A stretch of 50,315 bases of DNA from Clostridiales bacterium (GTDB lineage Bacteria > Bacillota > Clostridia > Saccharofermentanales > Saccharofermentanaceae), in the NCBI GenBank assembly GCA_017617935.1, contig JAFZVF010000038.1:1-50315 (forward strand), read 5' to 3'. The position numbers were made by a program, and so were the translations under genes. The notes beneath the pieces are model-generated. The model was not told the DNA's origin and searched no databases. It was given only the letters and a program-made list of their open reading frames with translations. Of the stretch, positions 7,695-16,063 are shown piece after piece. How positions within the stretch are numbered: position 1 is the stretch's first letter; each line of letters opens with the position of its first letter.

Positions 7695-8975
7695 ATGGAC
7701 AATTCAATAGGATTCCGCAGGGCGGGCATTTTGCTCGCCTATCCTTTGGCATACGCTTACGTAAGGCTCGTCTTGAATTACTGGGCATCGGAATGGGCGG
7801 CAGTTGCAGCTTACACTTCCTTTTCACTGGTGTTCATCATCGTGTCTGAGATAGTCAGAATGGGAAGGCGCCCTTTCAGCCGCAAGATGACGGGAGAGAC
7901 AATATTCTGGTACGTCATCATGCTGATCGCATCGTTTACAGCACCGTTTGGCCCGAGCTGTACTCTTTCGATGTTTGCGGTACATCTCTGCGCCGTTTAT
8001 TCGGTGCTTGTCTCAAACGACGTCCTTTTGGGCGGCAAGACGGGCGGTCTGATCCCCGCGGATCTCATCCACGGATTCTACGTCAAGTCTTTTGCCGGCT
8101 TCCCCAATTTCATTACCGATTGGGCGGCGTTCAAGAGGGAAGGCGACAAGAAGGCTAGGAGCAAGATCGTAGCCGCCCTTGTGGTAAGCTTCGTCGTTTT
8201 CATGGGCGTTTTCTTCTGTATTGCGCTCTCATTGCTTTCCAAGATCGACAAGGACATTGCGGATTTCTTTGACACCTACCTGTGCAATTTCTTTGAATGT
8301 CTCTGCAGGATCCGTTTTGAGGACCTGGTCTTCCGTTTGTTCATTGCGATCCCCGTATGCTTCTATCTCTATGGACTTGTTTCCAGGAGCGCGAAGTCTG
8401 ACGGCGTAAGGGAAAAGCGCGTTGGCGACACGCTCGTCAATTTCTCCCAAAAGGGAAGAAAGGTACCTGTAGTCGTCACTTCGATCAGCGCGGGATTCTT
8501 CGTCCTGACGTACATTCTGTTCTTTGCCAAGAGAACGGCTTACTTCCTTGGCGGCTTCACGGGCGAAGTTCCTGACGGACAGCTTGTGGCTTATTTTGCA
8601 AGGAACGGTTTCTTCGAGCTTGTCGGAATAATGGCGGTGAACATGTGCGTTTATCTGACGATATATCTTTTCGAGAAGAGAAATTCCAATGGACGCGTGT
8701 CGCTTCCGGGCAGGATCCTCGTAACACTCCTTATGTCGGAGAGCATCATCTTTGCGGCAATCGCCATGAGCAAGCTCTGGCTGTACTTCAGCATCTACGG
8801 CTATACCCCCAAGAGAATGCTCGCGATGTGGGGAACCCTGGCTTTGGGCTTTTCGGCACTGATGTCGATCCTTACCGTAAACCGTGGAAAGTCGCATTTC
8901 CGTCCGGGCGTCTACTTCACCGCAGTGTCTTACGTGGCAGTCTGCATACTGTCCTGGGTACTTTCGACACTTTAA
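7695..8975 (+). CDS. DUF4173/DUF4153 multi-pass membrane protein
   Basis: The product is 426 aa with about ten predicted membrane helices. The segments YFARNGFFELVGIMAVN and the later YFSIYGYTPKRMLA match the pattern I know for DUF4173 (YAR-GFFELV...YI-YGLT-R). Function is unknown. The ATG at 7695 lies 5 bp behind the stop of the HTH gene; translation is probably coupled, as only a weak ribosome site is visible. Confidence 0.7.
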   Translation: MDNSIGFRRAGILLAYPLAYAYVRLVLNYWASEWAAVAAYTSFSLVFIIVSEIVRMGRRPFSRKMTGETIFWYVIMLIASFTAPFGPSCTLSMFAVHLCAVYSVLVSNDVLLGGKTGGLIPADLIHGFYVKSFAGFPNFITDWAAFKREGDKKARSKIVAALVVSFVVFMGVFFCIALSLLSKIDKDIADFFDTYLCNFFECLCRIRFEDLVFRLFIAIPVCFYLYGLVSRSAKSDGVREKRVGDTLVNFSQKGRKVPVVVTSISAGFFVLTYILFFAKRTAYFLGGFTGEVPDGQLVAYFARNGFFELVGIMAVNMCVYLTIYLFEKRNSNGRVSLPGRILVTLLMSESIIFAAIAMSKLWLYFSIYGYTPKRMLAMWGTLALGFSALMSILTVNRGKSHFRPGVYFTAVSYVAVCILSWVLSTL

Positions 8976-9018
8976 TTTATTTAATTAAAGTAGTAAAAAT
9001 CCATAATGTTTGATAAGA

Positions 9019-9042
9019 TGTTAAAAATTTTGTTTTTTAACA
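9019..9042 (+). other. AT-only inverted repeat in the leader of the zinc-ribbon gene
   Basis: TGTTAAAAA and TTTTTAACA form a 9-bp inverted repeat ending 5 bp before a strong AGGAGGGG ribosome site. It could be an operator, or a weak terminator for the upstream operon. No clear -35/-10 pair was found beside it. Confidence 0.3.
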
Positions 9043-9060
9043 AATCAGGAGGGGAACATT

Positions 9061-9783
9061 ATGGCTTCGATTTTATGCCCGAAGTGCAGCAAGAGGGTGG
9101 AGTTTTCTGACGACGGCAAGTGTCCCAATTGTGGATACATTATGCCCATTGCGAGCGAAGTTTCGCCTTTTACGCCGGCAGCTGAGCCGCCGCACGTTTC
9201 GTATGACGATAAGGACGATGATGCACCTAAAGGCAGCACACCCGTTGTAGCTTTGGATCCTAAAAACAAACCCAACAGAAGGCCTGTCGATCCGAACGCC
9301 AATAAGCCTAAGCCGTTGCTCGGCATTGGCTTGTGCAGGATATTCGCCTACATAAGCTCCATCGTGGTCTTGGTTTCCTCATTCCTGCCTTATGCGGTCT
9401 TTACGCTTAAGGAAGAGGGAGAGACCTTGAGCGATGGATTGCCGCTTATCACTTCCGGAAGCTTATATGGTTACGCCATGCTCATTGCTTGCCTTGTTTC
9501 GCTCTTTTTCGCATTCAAGGGCAAGCCTGCAATGTATCTGTTATGCACCATAGTTGCAGCCGCGGGTTCCGCCCTCTGCTGGATCTATGCGGATTCGTTC
9601 GTTGACATCATGAAGATCTCGGTAAAATCGGTTATCAGGGTCTACATGGCGGAAACGGGAGTTACGGACGTAGCCTTGACAACAACGCATGGTGCCGGCT
9701 TCTACATGATGTTCATGGGCATCGGCGCGATGGTTGTCGTTGCGCTTTTGTTCCTGGCAAATCACAGGGCATACGACGATTGA
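9061..9783 (+). CDS. Zinc-ribbon membrane protein, paralogue 1
   Basis: The product is 240 aa. It has an N-terminal zinc ribbon of CPKC...CPNC type (residues 6-9 and 22-25), then a disordered acidic/proline linker to about residue 85, then four membrane helices (about 90-115, 135-155, 160-178, 210-232). It ends NHRAYDD. The next gene encodes a paralogue with the same plan and ending. AGGAGGGG precedes the ATG. Function is unknown; such cytoplasmic zinc ribbons on small membrane proteins are common in Clostridia. Confidence 0.65.
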   Translation: MASILCPKCSKRVEFSDDGKCPNCGYIMPIASEVSPFTPAAEPPHVSYDDKDDDAPKGSTPVVALDPKNKPNRRPVDPNANKPKPLLGIGLCRIFAYISSIVVLVSSFLPYAVFTLKEEGETLSDGLPLITSGSLYGYAMLIACLVSLFFAFKGKPAMYLLCTIVAAAGSALCWIYADSFVDIMKISVKSVIRVYMAETGVTDVALTTTHGAGFYMMFMGIGAMVVVALLFLANHRAYDD

Positions 9784-9815
9784 TATTTATTTATTTGGAA
9801 TAAGGGGGAAAACTT

Positions 9816-10814
9816 ATGGCACAGGTAAAATGTCCGGATTGCGGAAAGGTCGTTAATCCGGAAGAAGGTTTCTGCATGTATTGCGGATACAATTTTGACG
9901 GCAGCGAGGAGGTCCAAACAAAAACGTTTGCGCCGGCTTACAACCCTGTCATTGGAGCAAGGAAAACTGTTCCGGAGCCGGCTGCCGCTCAGGCTGCTGA
10001 AACGCAGCACGTTGAGACGCAATCCGTTGAAACGCTACCGGTTGAAACGCAGACTGCGGCAACGCCGTCACCGTTTGCAAAGTCGCCCTTTGCACAGAAC
10101 ACTGATGCACAGGCAGGCTTTGGCGGGGATTCTTTTGATGACTTGTCGTCAGACGAGCCTGCGGGTTCGAACGGAAGCCCCGTGATCCGGTTTGATTCAA
10201 ACAGCTATGCTGATTCAATGCCGGCTTATGCGTATTCAGGCAGCAGCGGCAAAGGCGACTTGATGTTCGGCGGCATCGGCATGTGCAGGATCCTGGCGAT
10301 CTTTTTCGCGGGCCTCGTAATCATTGCCATGCTGTTACCTTTTGTAACGGCACGCGTTGAGATCAACAAGACAATGATTCCTGCGAATACTGACACTTCC
10401 TCGTTGGTCAGAATGGCTGCTGAGAAGAAAATGGATTACAAGGATGACGGCATGTATATTTCGATAAGCAAATCCGCCAGCCTGATCCAGTCGCCGAATT
10501 ACTATCTTTACCTTATGATCGGGGCATGCGTTGTCGGAATCGTCTTTGCGGTCAAGGGCAAGCCGGCCGTATATCTCGTTTGCGGCATCGGCGGAGCGTT
10601 ATTGGCTGCATTCAATTACATCATGAACTTTTCGTCCATTGACGCCATTATGAAGAGCAACGCTTATACAAAACTTATGAAAGCCGGCAGTCAGTATGGG
10701 ATCTCAATATACGTTGACAAGGGCCCCGGTGCTGTATTGATGCTGATCGGCGGCATAGGAATGATCGTCGCCGCGATCATATTCGTCAACAATCACGCCG
10801 CTTACGACGACTGA
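9816..10814 (+). CDS. Zinc-ribbon membrane protein, paralogue 2
   Basis: The product is 332 aa. A zinc ribbon (CPDC...CMYC, residues 6-9 and 19-22) is followed by a long linker of about 120 residues rich in Ala, Glu, Thr and Gln with repeated VETQ/VETL units, then four membrane helices. GIGMCRILAI matches GIGLCRIFAY of paralogue 1, FAVKGKPAVYLVC matches FAFKGKPAMYLLC, and both proteins end NHxAYDD. This indicates tandem duplication followed by linker expansion. AAGGGGGAAAA provides the ribosome site; the gap to paralogue 1 is 32 bp. Function unknown. Confidence 0.65.
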   Translation: MAQVKCPDCGKVVNPEEGFCMYCGYNFDGSEEVQTKTFAPAYNPVIGARKTVPEPAAAQAAETQHVETQSVETLPVETQTAATPSPFAKSPFAQNTDAQAGFGGDSFDDLSSDEPAGSNGSPVIRFDSNSYADSMPAYAYSGSSGKGDLMFGGIGMCRILAIFFAGLVIIAMLLPFVTARVEINKTMIPANTDTSSLVRMAAEKKMDYKDDGMYISISKSASLIQSPNYYLYLMIGACVVGIVFAVKGKPAVYLVCGIGGALLAAFNYIMNFSSIDAIMKSNAYTKLMKAGSQYGISIYVDKGPGAVLMLIGGIGMIVAAIIFVNNHAAYDD

Positions 10815-10845
10815 CCGCTGATTCTCCTTCGTTGCTTTACTGAGA

Positions 10846-10873
10846 TTGCGATTATTAGTAAAATCGCTATAAT
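10846..10873 (+). promoter_or_regulatory. Promoter for the GT2/flippase operon
   Basis: TTGCGA and TATAAT are separated by 16 bp. The expected start of transcription (10879-10882) is 1-4 nt before the ATG at 10883 and there is no Shine-Dalgarno sequence, so the mRNA looks leaderless. Confidence 0.6.
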
Positions 10874-10882
10874 GGTATGGCT

Positions 10883-11905
10883 ATGAAGATACTTTCGGTT
10901 TCAATCCCTTGCTATAATTCCGCGTCTTACATGGAGACGTGCATCAAGTCTTTGCTTCCCGGCGGAGACGATGTCGAGATCCTCATCGTTGATGACGGTT
11001 CCACGAAGGACAACACCTTCGAGATAGCGCAAAGCTATGAAAGGCAGTATCCCGGCATCGTCCGTGCGATCCATCAGGAGAATGCGGGTCATGGCGGCGC
11101 GGTCAACACCGGAATAAAGGAAGCGACGGGAGTTTTCTTCAAGAACATCGATTCCGATGACTGGGCGGATACTGATGTGCTCCTCAAGATCATCGGAATA
11201 CTCAAAGACCTTGAGCAAAAGGGAACAAAGGTCGATCTGTTCCTCGCAAATTACGTATTCGACAGGGAAGACTCCGACAAGAAGACCGTCATGAGGTTTA
11301 AGGGCGCTTTCCCGAAAGGCAGGCCTTTCACCTGGGATGAGACAGGCCACATGGGGCAGTCCCAGTTCATAATGATGCACACCATCATATATAGAAGGGA
11401 AGTGCTTCTCCAAAGCGGAACCGAGCTGCCAAAGCACGCGTATTATGTTGACAACATATATGCGTTCCAGCCTTTGCCTTATACGAAGACGGTCTACTAT
11501 CTCGATGAGGCGCTCTATCACTACCGCATAGGCCGTGCGGACCAGTCGGTAAACGTTCAGGTCCAGCTCAAGAACATCGACCAGCAGATAATGGTCGACA
11601 AGCGCATTACGGACGTCTACGTGAACAGGCCGAAGGGCCTTTCGCCGCGCCTCGAAAAGTATCTGATCGCCTTTGTGAAGCTCATGTATTGTGCGACGAG
11701 CGCGATACTTCTGGTCGGAGGTACGCCGGAGCACCTTGCCAAGAAGAAAGAACTCTGGGATTACCTCGAAAAGGCTGACCCCATTGCATATAAGAAGGTC
11801 AGGAGAAGCTTTATGGGCGGTTGGATGAACCTTCCTGGCGCGCTCGGAAGAAAGATCTCAGTCCTGGGATACAAGATCTCCCAGAAGATATTTGCGTTCA
11901 ACTGA
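10883..11905 (+). CDS. Family 2 glycosyltransferase
   Basis: The product is 340 aa from the ATG at 10883. The GT-A fold of family 2 is clear: SVSIPCYNSASYMETCI at the N terminus, ILIVDDGSTKDNT (nucleotide-sugar binding), QENAGHGGAVNTGI, and the metal-binding motif as DSDD. It would move a sugar from a nucleotide donor onto a lipid or glycan acceptor at the inner membrane face. An in-frame ATG at 10877 would precede the predicted transcription start. The flippase-like gene follows after 8 bp, which suggests a linked role in an exported glycolipid or polymer. The sugar is unknown. Confidence 0.85.
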   Translation: MKILSVSIPCYNSASYMETCIKSLLPGGDDVEILIVDDGSTKDNTFEIAQSYERQYPGIVRAIHQENAGHGGAVNTGIKEATGVFFKNIDSDDWADTDVLLKIIGILKDLEQKGTKVDLFLANYVFDREDSDKKTVMRFKGAFPKGRPFTWDETGHMGQSQFIMMHTIIYRREVLLQSGTELPKHAYYVDNIYAFQPLPYTKTVYYLDEALYHYRIGRADQSVNVQVQLKNIDQQIMVDKRITDVYVNRPKGLSPRLEKYLIAFVKLMYCATSAILLVGGTPEHLAKKKELWDYLEKADPIAYKKVRRSFMGGWMNLPGALGRKISVLGYKISQKIFAFN

Positions 11906-11913
11906 TGGTATAA

Positions 11914-13011
11914 ATGGAAAAACTTAAGTCTGTAGGAAAATACATATTGAACTTTATGCTGATACTTGCTGTCGGCTGTTTCATCATGTATCTGACCGTG
12001 GGCAAGGAGATCGGTTCGGTCTTCGAAGCCGTAAAGACCGCTAAGGTCCAGATCCTTGCCGTCATGGCGGGCGTCATGCTGGTATATTATTTCATCGATG
12101 CGCTGATACTTTACATCATATGCAAGTACAGGGGATATAAGCTCCATCTGCACCAGACGTTCGTTACCAACATGACGGGAGTCCTTTTCAGCGATCTGAC
12201 ACCGTCTGCTACGGGCGGACAGTTTGCTCAGGTATACGTTTTCCACAATCAGGGGATCCATGCGGGGCAGGCTTCAGGAATACTCGCCATCGTATTCATC
12301 ACGTATCAGATCGTGATAATCACTTATGCGACCATTGCAATGCTCGTTAATGCTCCGGCGATATTCCAGAACAGCCAGAGCATAGTTATTGCGGCTGTCG
12401 GTTTCGGTGTCAACGTCATCATCACGGGTGGCATCTTCCTTGCAACGAGATCCGCAAAGGTCCACGATTTCCTCATCGTCAAGGTGATCGGCTTCCTTGC
12501 GAAGATCAAGCTTGTAAAGAATTACGAGAAGACGGCAGGCGAGGTCAGCGAGTCGTTCAGTGAATTCAGGGATGAATCCGCAGAGCTTTTCTCAAAAAAG
12601 AGGATCTTCTTTTCCGTGTGCCTTTGCCATGCGGTAAAACTGACTGTCTTTTACACGTTGCCATTCTTCGCGGCAATGGCGCTCGGAGTTCCCGTTACCT
12701 TGGCGGACCTCCCGAAGTTCATCTCGCTTGCCGCCGCGATCAGCCTTTTCAATACTTTCATGCCGCTGCCCGGCGCTTCCGGCGGCTCGGAGGCAAGCTT
12801 CGTCATGCTCTTCGGATTCCTGGGCAAGACGGTCGCTTCGACTGCAATGCTTATATGGAGAGTATTCTCATTCTATTTCGGCCTTTTCCTGAGCCTTATT
12901 GTTGTAGCCGTTTCCAAAGATACAAAAGGCGGCATTGTGAAGGCCGCCTCCGGTGAAACTAATAATTTGGATGAATCGTCTGATACTCAAACTGAAGAAA
13001 AGACAAATTGA
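11914..13011 (+). CDS. YbhN/AglD-type flippase-like membrane protein (LPG synthase TM region)
   Basis: The product is 365 aa with about eight membrane helices. The segments DLTPSATGGQFAQVYVF and FMPLPGASGGSEASF are the two conserved blocks of the lysylphosphatidylglycerol-synthase transmembrane (UPF0104) family. The catalytic acyl-transfer domain of MprF is absent, so this is the stand-alone membrane part, often annotated as flippase-like. A charged tail of about 30 residues (DESSDTQTEEKTN) ends the protein. It is coupled to the GT2 gene. Repeat copy C begins 10 bp after its stop. Confidence 0.8.
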   Translation: MEKLKSVGKYILNFMLILAVGCFIMYLTVGKEIGSVFEAVKTAKVQILAVMAGVMLVYYFIDALILYIICKYRGYKLHLHQTFVTNMTGVLFSDLTPSATGGQFAQVYVFHNQGIHAGQASGILAIVFITYQIVIITYATIAMLVNAPAIFQNSQSIVIAAVGFGVNVIITGGIFLATRSAKVHDFLIVKVIGFLAKIKLVKNYEKTAGEVSESFSEFRDESAELFSKKRIFFSVCLCHAVKLTVFYTLPFFAAMALGVPVTLADLPKFISLAAAISLFNTFMPLPGASGGSEASFVMLFGFLGKTVASTAMLIWRVFSFYFGLFLSLIVVAVSKDTKGGIVKAASGETNNLDESSDTQTEEKTN

Positions 13012-13020
13012 TTTATATCC

Positions 13021-13133
13021 GTAAACTTCAGCGTAAACTTTTTGGCCTAAAAAGTTTACGGAAATCTTTACTTTTCCCAAAAGTAAACTTCAGCGTAAAC
13101 AATTTTGCTTGAAATGTTTACGGAAAAGTTTAC
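13021..13133. repeat. 113-bp GTAAAC/GTTTAC palindromic repeat, copy C
   Basis: The architecture and length equal those of copies A and B: units at 13021-13071 and 13083-13133 with an 11-bp centre. It differs from B at 11 positions and from A at 14, all within spacers; the eight motifs are unchanged. It lies between the convergent flippase-like and larA genes, where no ordinary terminator is visible, so it might also stop transcription in both directions. Confidence 0.9.
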
Positions 13134-13149
13134 GCCATAAAAAAGGAGG

Positions 13150-14403
13150 TTATTCCTGAGGCGGGATCGGAAGGGTAGCGCCGCCGAAAGGCATGCAGAT
13201 TACCGAACAGTCTTCGCCGTACTTCGCGTAAGCCTCGTCAAAAGCCTGCTGGGCTGAATGCATGGGCTCAAGGAAGATGCTCCTTACGAAATCGTCATCC
13301 ATTTCAGATATCAGAACGATCTTTGCGTGCTTTAATACCATTGCGATGGCGGCAGCCTTGTGACCGCCCAACTGGAAATCTTTTCCGACTCTTTCGATAA
13401 GCTCATCAGGAGTCTGAGCGGTAGTGAGCCATTCTTCAAACTTGGCGCTGTCCAAACCTTCATTGCATGCGCCGATGACTATTATCGTGCCGCCGTCCCT
13501 GACCGCGTACTTCGAGTTGTCCAAAGCCTTCTGCGTCTGATAGAGGTTCGCGTCCTTCGGAGCGCCTCCCTGGGAGACGATGACGATGTCGGCCCTTCTC
13601 TTGAGGGGCTTTCTGTACATCTTGTCGAGATATCTGCAGCCTGCCCTGTGAGCCTCGGTGACGTCGCCCGCGACGCAATAAACGATGTGCTTATGTTCGT
13701 CCAAGACGGGGTTTACGATAAAGCTCAAATGGCAGAACGTTTCTGATTCTTCAATGTCAGCCCTGATGGGATTGCCGTTAAGGTTTCCCGCACAGGCCTT
13801 TTCGTCGACCATCATGCGGTGGTTCGCCTGGATGGCTGAAGGAGTGGAGACGCCGGGCATAAGGGCCTTTGCACCGCCTGAATAACCTGCAAAATAATGG
13901 AACTCGATGTTGCCTACGCCGATCCTGAAGTCAGCCTCTGCGACGCTTCTCGTGATGTCTACGGGAGTTCCTCTGGAAGTTGTTCCCATGTGGATGCAGT
14001 CGCCCGGGTCGCTGTCAACGCATTCGACTTCACTGTAAACGCGCTCGCCGACGAGCTTTTTCTTTTCCTCTTCCGTGTGGCAGCGGTGGGAGCCGAGCGC
14101 AAAGACGACCTTAATGTCCTTGGGGTTGCAGCCGCCTTCATAGAGTTCGTCAAGAATGGAGGGGATCACGTCAAAACTGGGGAGCGGCCTTGAGATGTCG
14201 CTGGTAACGATGACGATCTTCTGACCTGGCTTTGCGAGGTCTTTGAGACGGGGAGAGCCGATGGGATTATGGAGCGCATATTTAACGGCATCAGGGCCTC
14301 TGCGCTCGTGTTCTATGTCGGTTGCCATAAGAACGTCATCCAGGTTCTTATCCGGGACGTCAACTATCTGTGTGCCTTTGCCGTAGCCGAATTCAACTTT
14401 CAT
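13150..14403 (-). CDS. larA: Nickel-dependent lactate racemase family protein (LarA)
   Basis: The product is 417 aa, the usual LarA length. SDISRPLPSF, FALGSHRCH, GNIEFHYFAGYSGGAKALMPG and ANHRMM are the family blocks. His169, Lys179 and His195 match, by constant offset, His174, Lys184 and His200 of Lactiplantibacillus LarA, which bind the nickel-pincer (NPN) cofactor. The enzyme would interconvert the stereoisomers of lactate or another 2-hydroxy acid. The cofactor-making LarB, LarC and LarE are not in the window. GGAGGG precedes the ATG, and an extended -10 promoter lies upstream. Confidence 0.9.
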   Translation of the reverse strand: MKVEFGYGKGTQIVDVPDKNLDDVLMATDIEHERRGPDAVKYALHNPIGSPRLKDLAKPGQKIVIVTSDISRPLPSFDVIPSILDELYEGGCNPKDIKVVFALGSHRCHTEEEKKKLVGERVYSEVECVDSDPGDCIHMGTTSRGTPVDITRSVAEADFRIGVGNIEFHYFAGYSGGAKALMPGVSTPSAIQANHRMMVDEKACAGNLNGNPIRADIEESETFCHLSFIVNPVLDEHKHIVYCVAGDVTEAHRAGCRYLDKMYRKPLKRRADIVIVSQGGAPKDANLYQTQKALDNSKYAVRDGGTIIVIGACNEGLDSAKFEEWLTTAQTPDELIERVGKDFQLGGHKAAAIAMVLKHAKIVLISEMDDDFVRSIFLEPMHSAQQAFDEAYAKYGEDCSVICMPFGGATLPIPPQE

Positions 14404-14430
14404 AACATGCCCTCCGTCTTTGTGAAACTC

Positions 14431-14439
14431 ATTATAGCA
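14431..14439 (-). promoter_or_regulatory. Extended -10 promoter for larA
   Basis: On the minus strand the sequence reads TGCTATAAT, a consensus extended -10, 28 nt before the larA ATG. No good -35 is seen, which fits the extended type. Confidence 0.6.
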
Positions 14440-14464
14440 AATGCAGCAGTGAGGATAACGGATT

Positions 14465-14493
14465 TTGTGTTTTTTATTAATATTTAGTATAAT
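14465..14493 (+). promoter_or_regulatory. Promoter of the ymdB-lspA-rluD-phoH-7TMHD-ybeY/era-recO operon
   Basis: TTGTGT and TATAAT are separated by 17 bp. It lies about 34 bp before the GTG start of the first gene, back to back with the larA promoter. Confidence 0.65.
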
Positions 14494-14526
14494 TTTTGAC
14501 TGTAATCGTGCTTAAGGAGAGGCCTT

Positions 14527-15309
14527 GTGAAAGTCTGTTTTGTCGGTGACATAGTTGGTACGGCGGGCAAGCGCGCTTTCAGCGCGATAATGCCGCGTTT
14601 CAAGACCGAAAACGGCATCGACTGCCTTATAGTAAACGCTGAGAATTCCACTCACGGCATGGGCGTTTCCATTAACGTCTTAAACGAACTTAAAGCGGCC
14701 GGGGCTGACGGCTTTACCTTGGGCAATCACGCATTTTCAAACAGGGACTTCATCAGTCAGGCTTCCAAAGCCTCCAATTGCGCGAGGCCCGCAAACGTCA
14801 CGCCCGCATGGCCCGGATACGATTATTTCGTTTTCGAGAAGGGCAACGAGCGTCTTGGAGTCTTTAATCTTTTGGGGCAGGTCTTCATGACGCCTTCTGC
14901 AGACAACCCGTTCGTAAAGGCGGACGAGATCATTGAAAAGCTTAAGGCTAAGGAGAACTGTACTTCCATCCTTTTGGATTTTCACGCGGAGACGACTTCG
15001 GAGAAGATCGTCATGGGGCGTTACCTTGACGGCAGGGTTTCCTGCGTCGTCGGAACGCACACGCACGTCCAGACCGCGGACGAAAAGATCTTTCCCGGAG
15101 GAACGGGCTACATTTCCGATGCGGGAATGACGGGTGCTGAAGATTCCGTACTCGGCATGAAGACGGAGACTTCGATCACCAGGCTGGTCAACAAGATGCA
15201 GGCGCGTTACGAGCCCGCTGCGGGACCCGCCGTTATTTGTGGTATAGTTTTTAATACTGACGCCTCCGGAAGGTGTCTGGAGATAAGAAGGTTTTGTGAG
15301 TATGAGTAA
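14527..15309 (+). CDS. YmdB-family metallophosphoesterase (TIGR00282 type)
   Basis: The product is 260 aa. VGDIVGTAGKRA, NAENSTHGMG, LGNHAFSN, LDFHAETTSEK, VGTHTHVQTAD and ISDAGMTGA supply the metal-binding residues and match the YmdB family, which hydrolyses 2',3'-cyclic nucleotides and affects biofilm and sporulation decisions in Bacillus. The usual LGNHxWD is LGNHAFSN here. The start is GTG with AAGGAGA upstream. Its stop overlaps the start of lspA. Confidence 0.88.
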   Translation: MKVCFVGDIVGTAGKRAFSAIMPRFKTENGIDCLIVNAENSTHGMGVSINVLNELKAAGADGFTLGNHAFSNRDFISQASKASNCARPANVTPAWPGYDYFVFEKGNERLGVFNLLGQVFMTPSADNPFVKADEIIEKLKAKENCTSILLDFHAETTSEKIVMGRYLDGRVSCVVGTHTHVQTADEKIFPGGTGYISDAGMTGAEDSVLGMKTETSITRLVNKMQARYEPAAGPAVICGIVFNTDASGRCLEIRRFCEYE

Positions 15310-16063
15310 AGGTCGGAAAGCCGGTTCCATCAACGGACTTGAGCTTATGGTAATGTACGTTTTCCTGCTGTTCTTCCTTGTCGTGGCGGATCAGCTGGTC
15401 AAGAAGGTCATCGATTTTTCCATGGCCTACGGTTCGACCATACCGGTCATTGAGAATTTCTTTTCACTGCATTACGTCCGTAATACCGGCAGCGCCTTCA
15501 GTCTTTTTGCCGACAAGTCATGGGGCATTACCGTTCTTTCGATCATTTCCGCCGTGCTCGGCGGCCTCGTCGTGATATTCATGGGCATTGCCTGCGCCAA
15601 GCGCCTTAAGCTGCTCGGTCTGGCTTTCTGCCTTATAGCTTCGGGCGCTTTCGGAAATCTTATCGACAGGGTGCAGCTCAAATACGTCATCGACTATTTA
15701 AGATTCGATTTCGGAAGCTACACCTTCCCGATCTTCAATCTCGCAGACGTCTGCGCGGTGTTGGGAACTGTGATCCTCATGGGGATAATAATCTTCGGCA
15801 AGACTTATTTTGACGATTTCTGGAGTTCTTCTCCGAAAAAGCCTGCGAAGAAGAGGATTTCCAAAGCGGAACTCTACGGATTCGTACCGAATATCGACGA
15901 TAAGATCAAGTCAGACGACAAGGATGACGAAACCGAAGACCAGGAAGAAAATGAAGCGGATGAAGCTGCTGAGGCAAATGAATCTGAAGAGGACGAAGAA
16001 ACGCCTTCACTTCCTTACAAGGTCAGGTCGGCCAACATAAAAGGTTACGATGGAGAAGATTAA
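15296..16063 (+). CDS. lspA: Lipoprotein signal peptidase (signal peptidase II) with acidic C-terminal extension
   Basis: The product is 255 aa, against about 150-170 for typical LspA. Four membrane helices lie in residues 17-170. DQLVKK, YVRNTGSAFS, SGAFGNLIDRV and FNLADVCAVLG are the LspA boxes, with the two catalytic Asp in NLIDR and NLAD. The enzyme removes signal peptides from prolipoproteins at the membrane; several lipoproteins occur in this window. The final 75 residues form a cytoplasmic tail very rich in Asp and Glu (about 200-245). The GTG at 15296 sits only about 5 nt from AAGAAGG; the ATG at 15302 is an equally good start. It overlaps both neighbours. Confidence 0.92.
   Translation: MSMSKGRKAGSINGLELMVMYVFLLFFLVVADQLVKKVIDFSMAYGSTIPVIENFFSLHYVRNTGSAFSLFADKSWGITVLSIISAVLGGLVVIFMGIACAKRLKLLGLAFCLIASGAFGNLIDRVQLKYVIDYLRFDFGSYTFPIFNLADVCAVLGTVILMGIIIFGKTYFDDFWSSSPKKPAKKRISKAELYGFVPNIDDKIKSDDKDDETEDQEENEADEAAEANESEEDEETPSLPYKVRSANIKGYDGED

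Noticed and set aside
10901..11734. A 277-codon minus-strand frame opposite the GT2 gene
   Set aside because: Opposite a well-supported glycosyltransferase and without family motifs or ribosome site.
13140..13152. AAAAAAGGAGG as the ribosome site of a plus-strand gene
   Set aside because: No plus-strand frame starts behind it; it overlaps the end of larA on the opposite strand and is coincidental.
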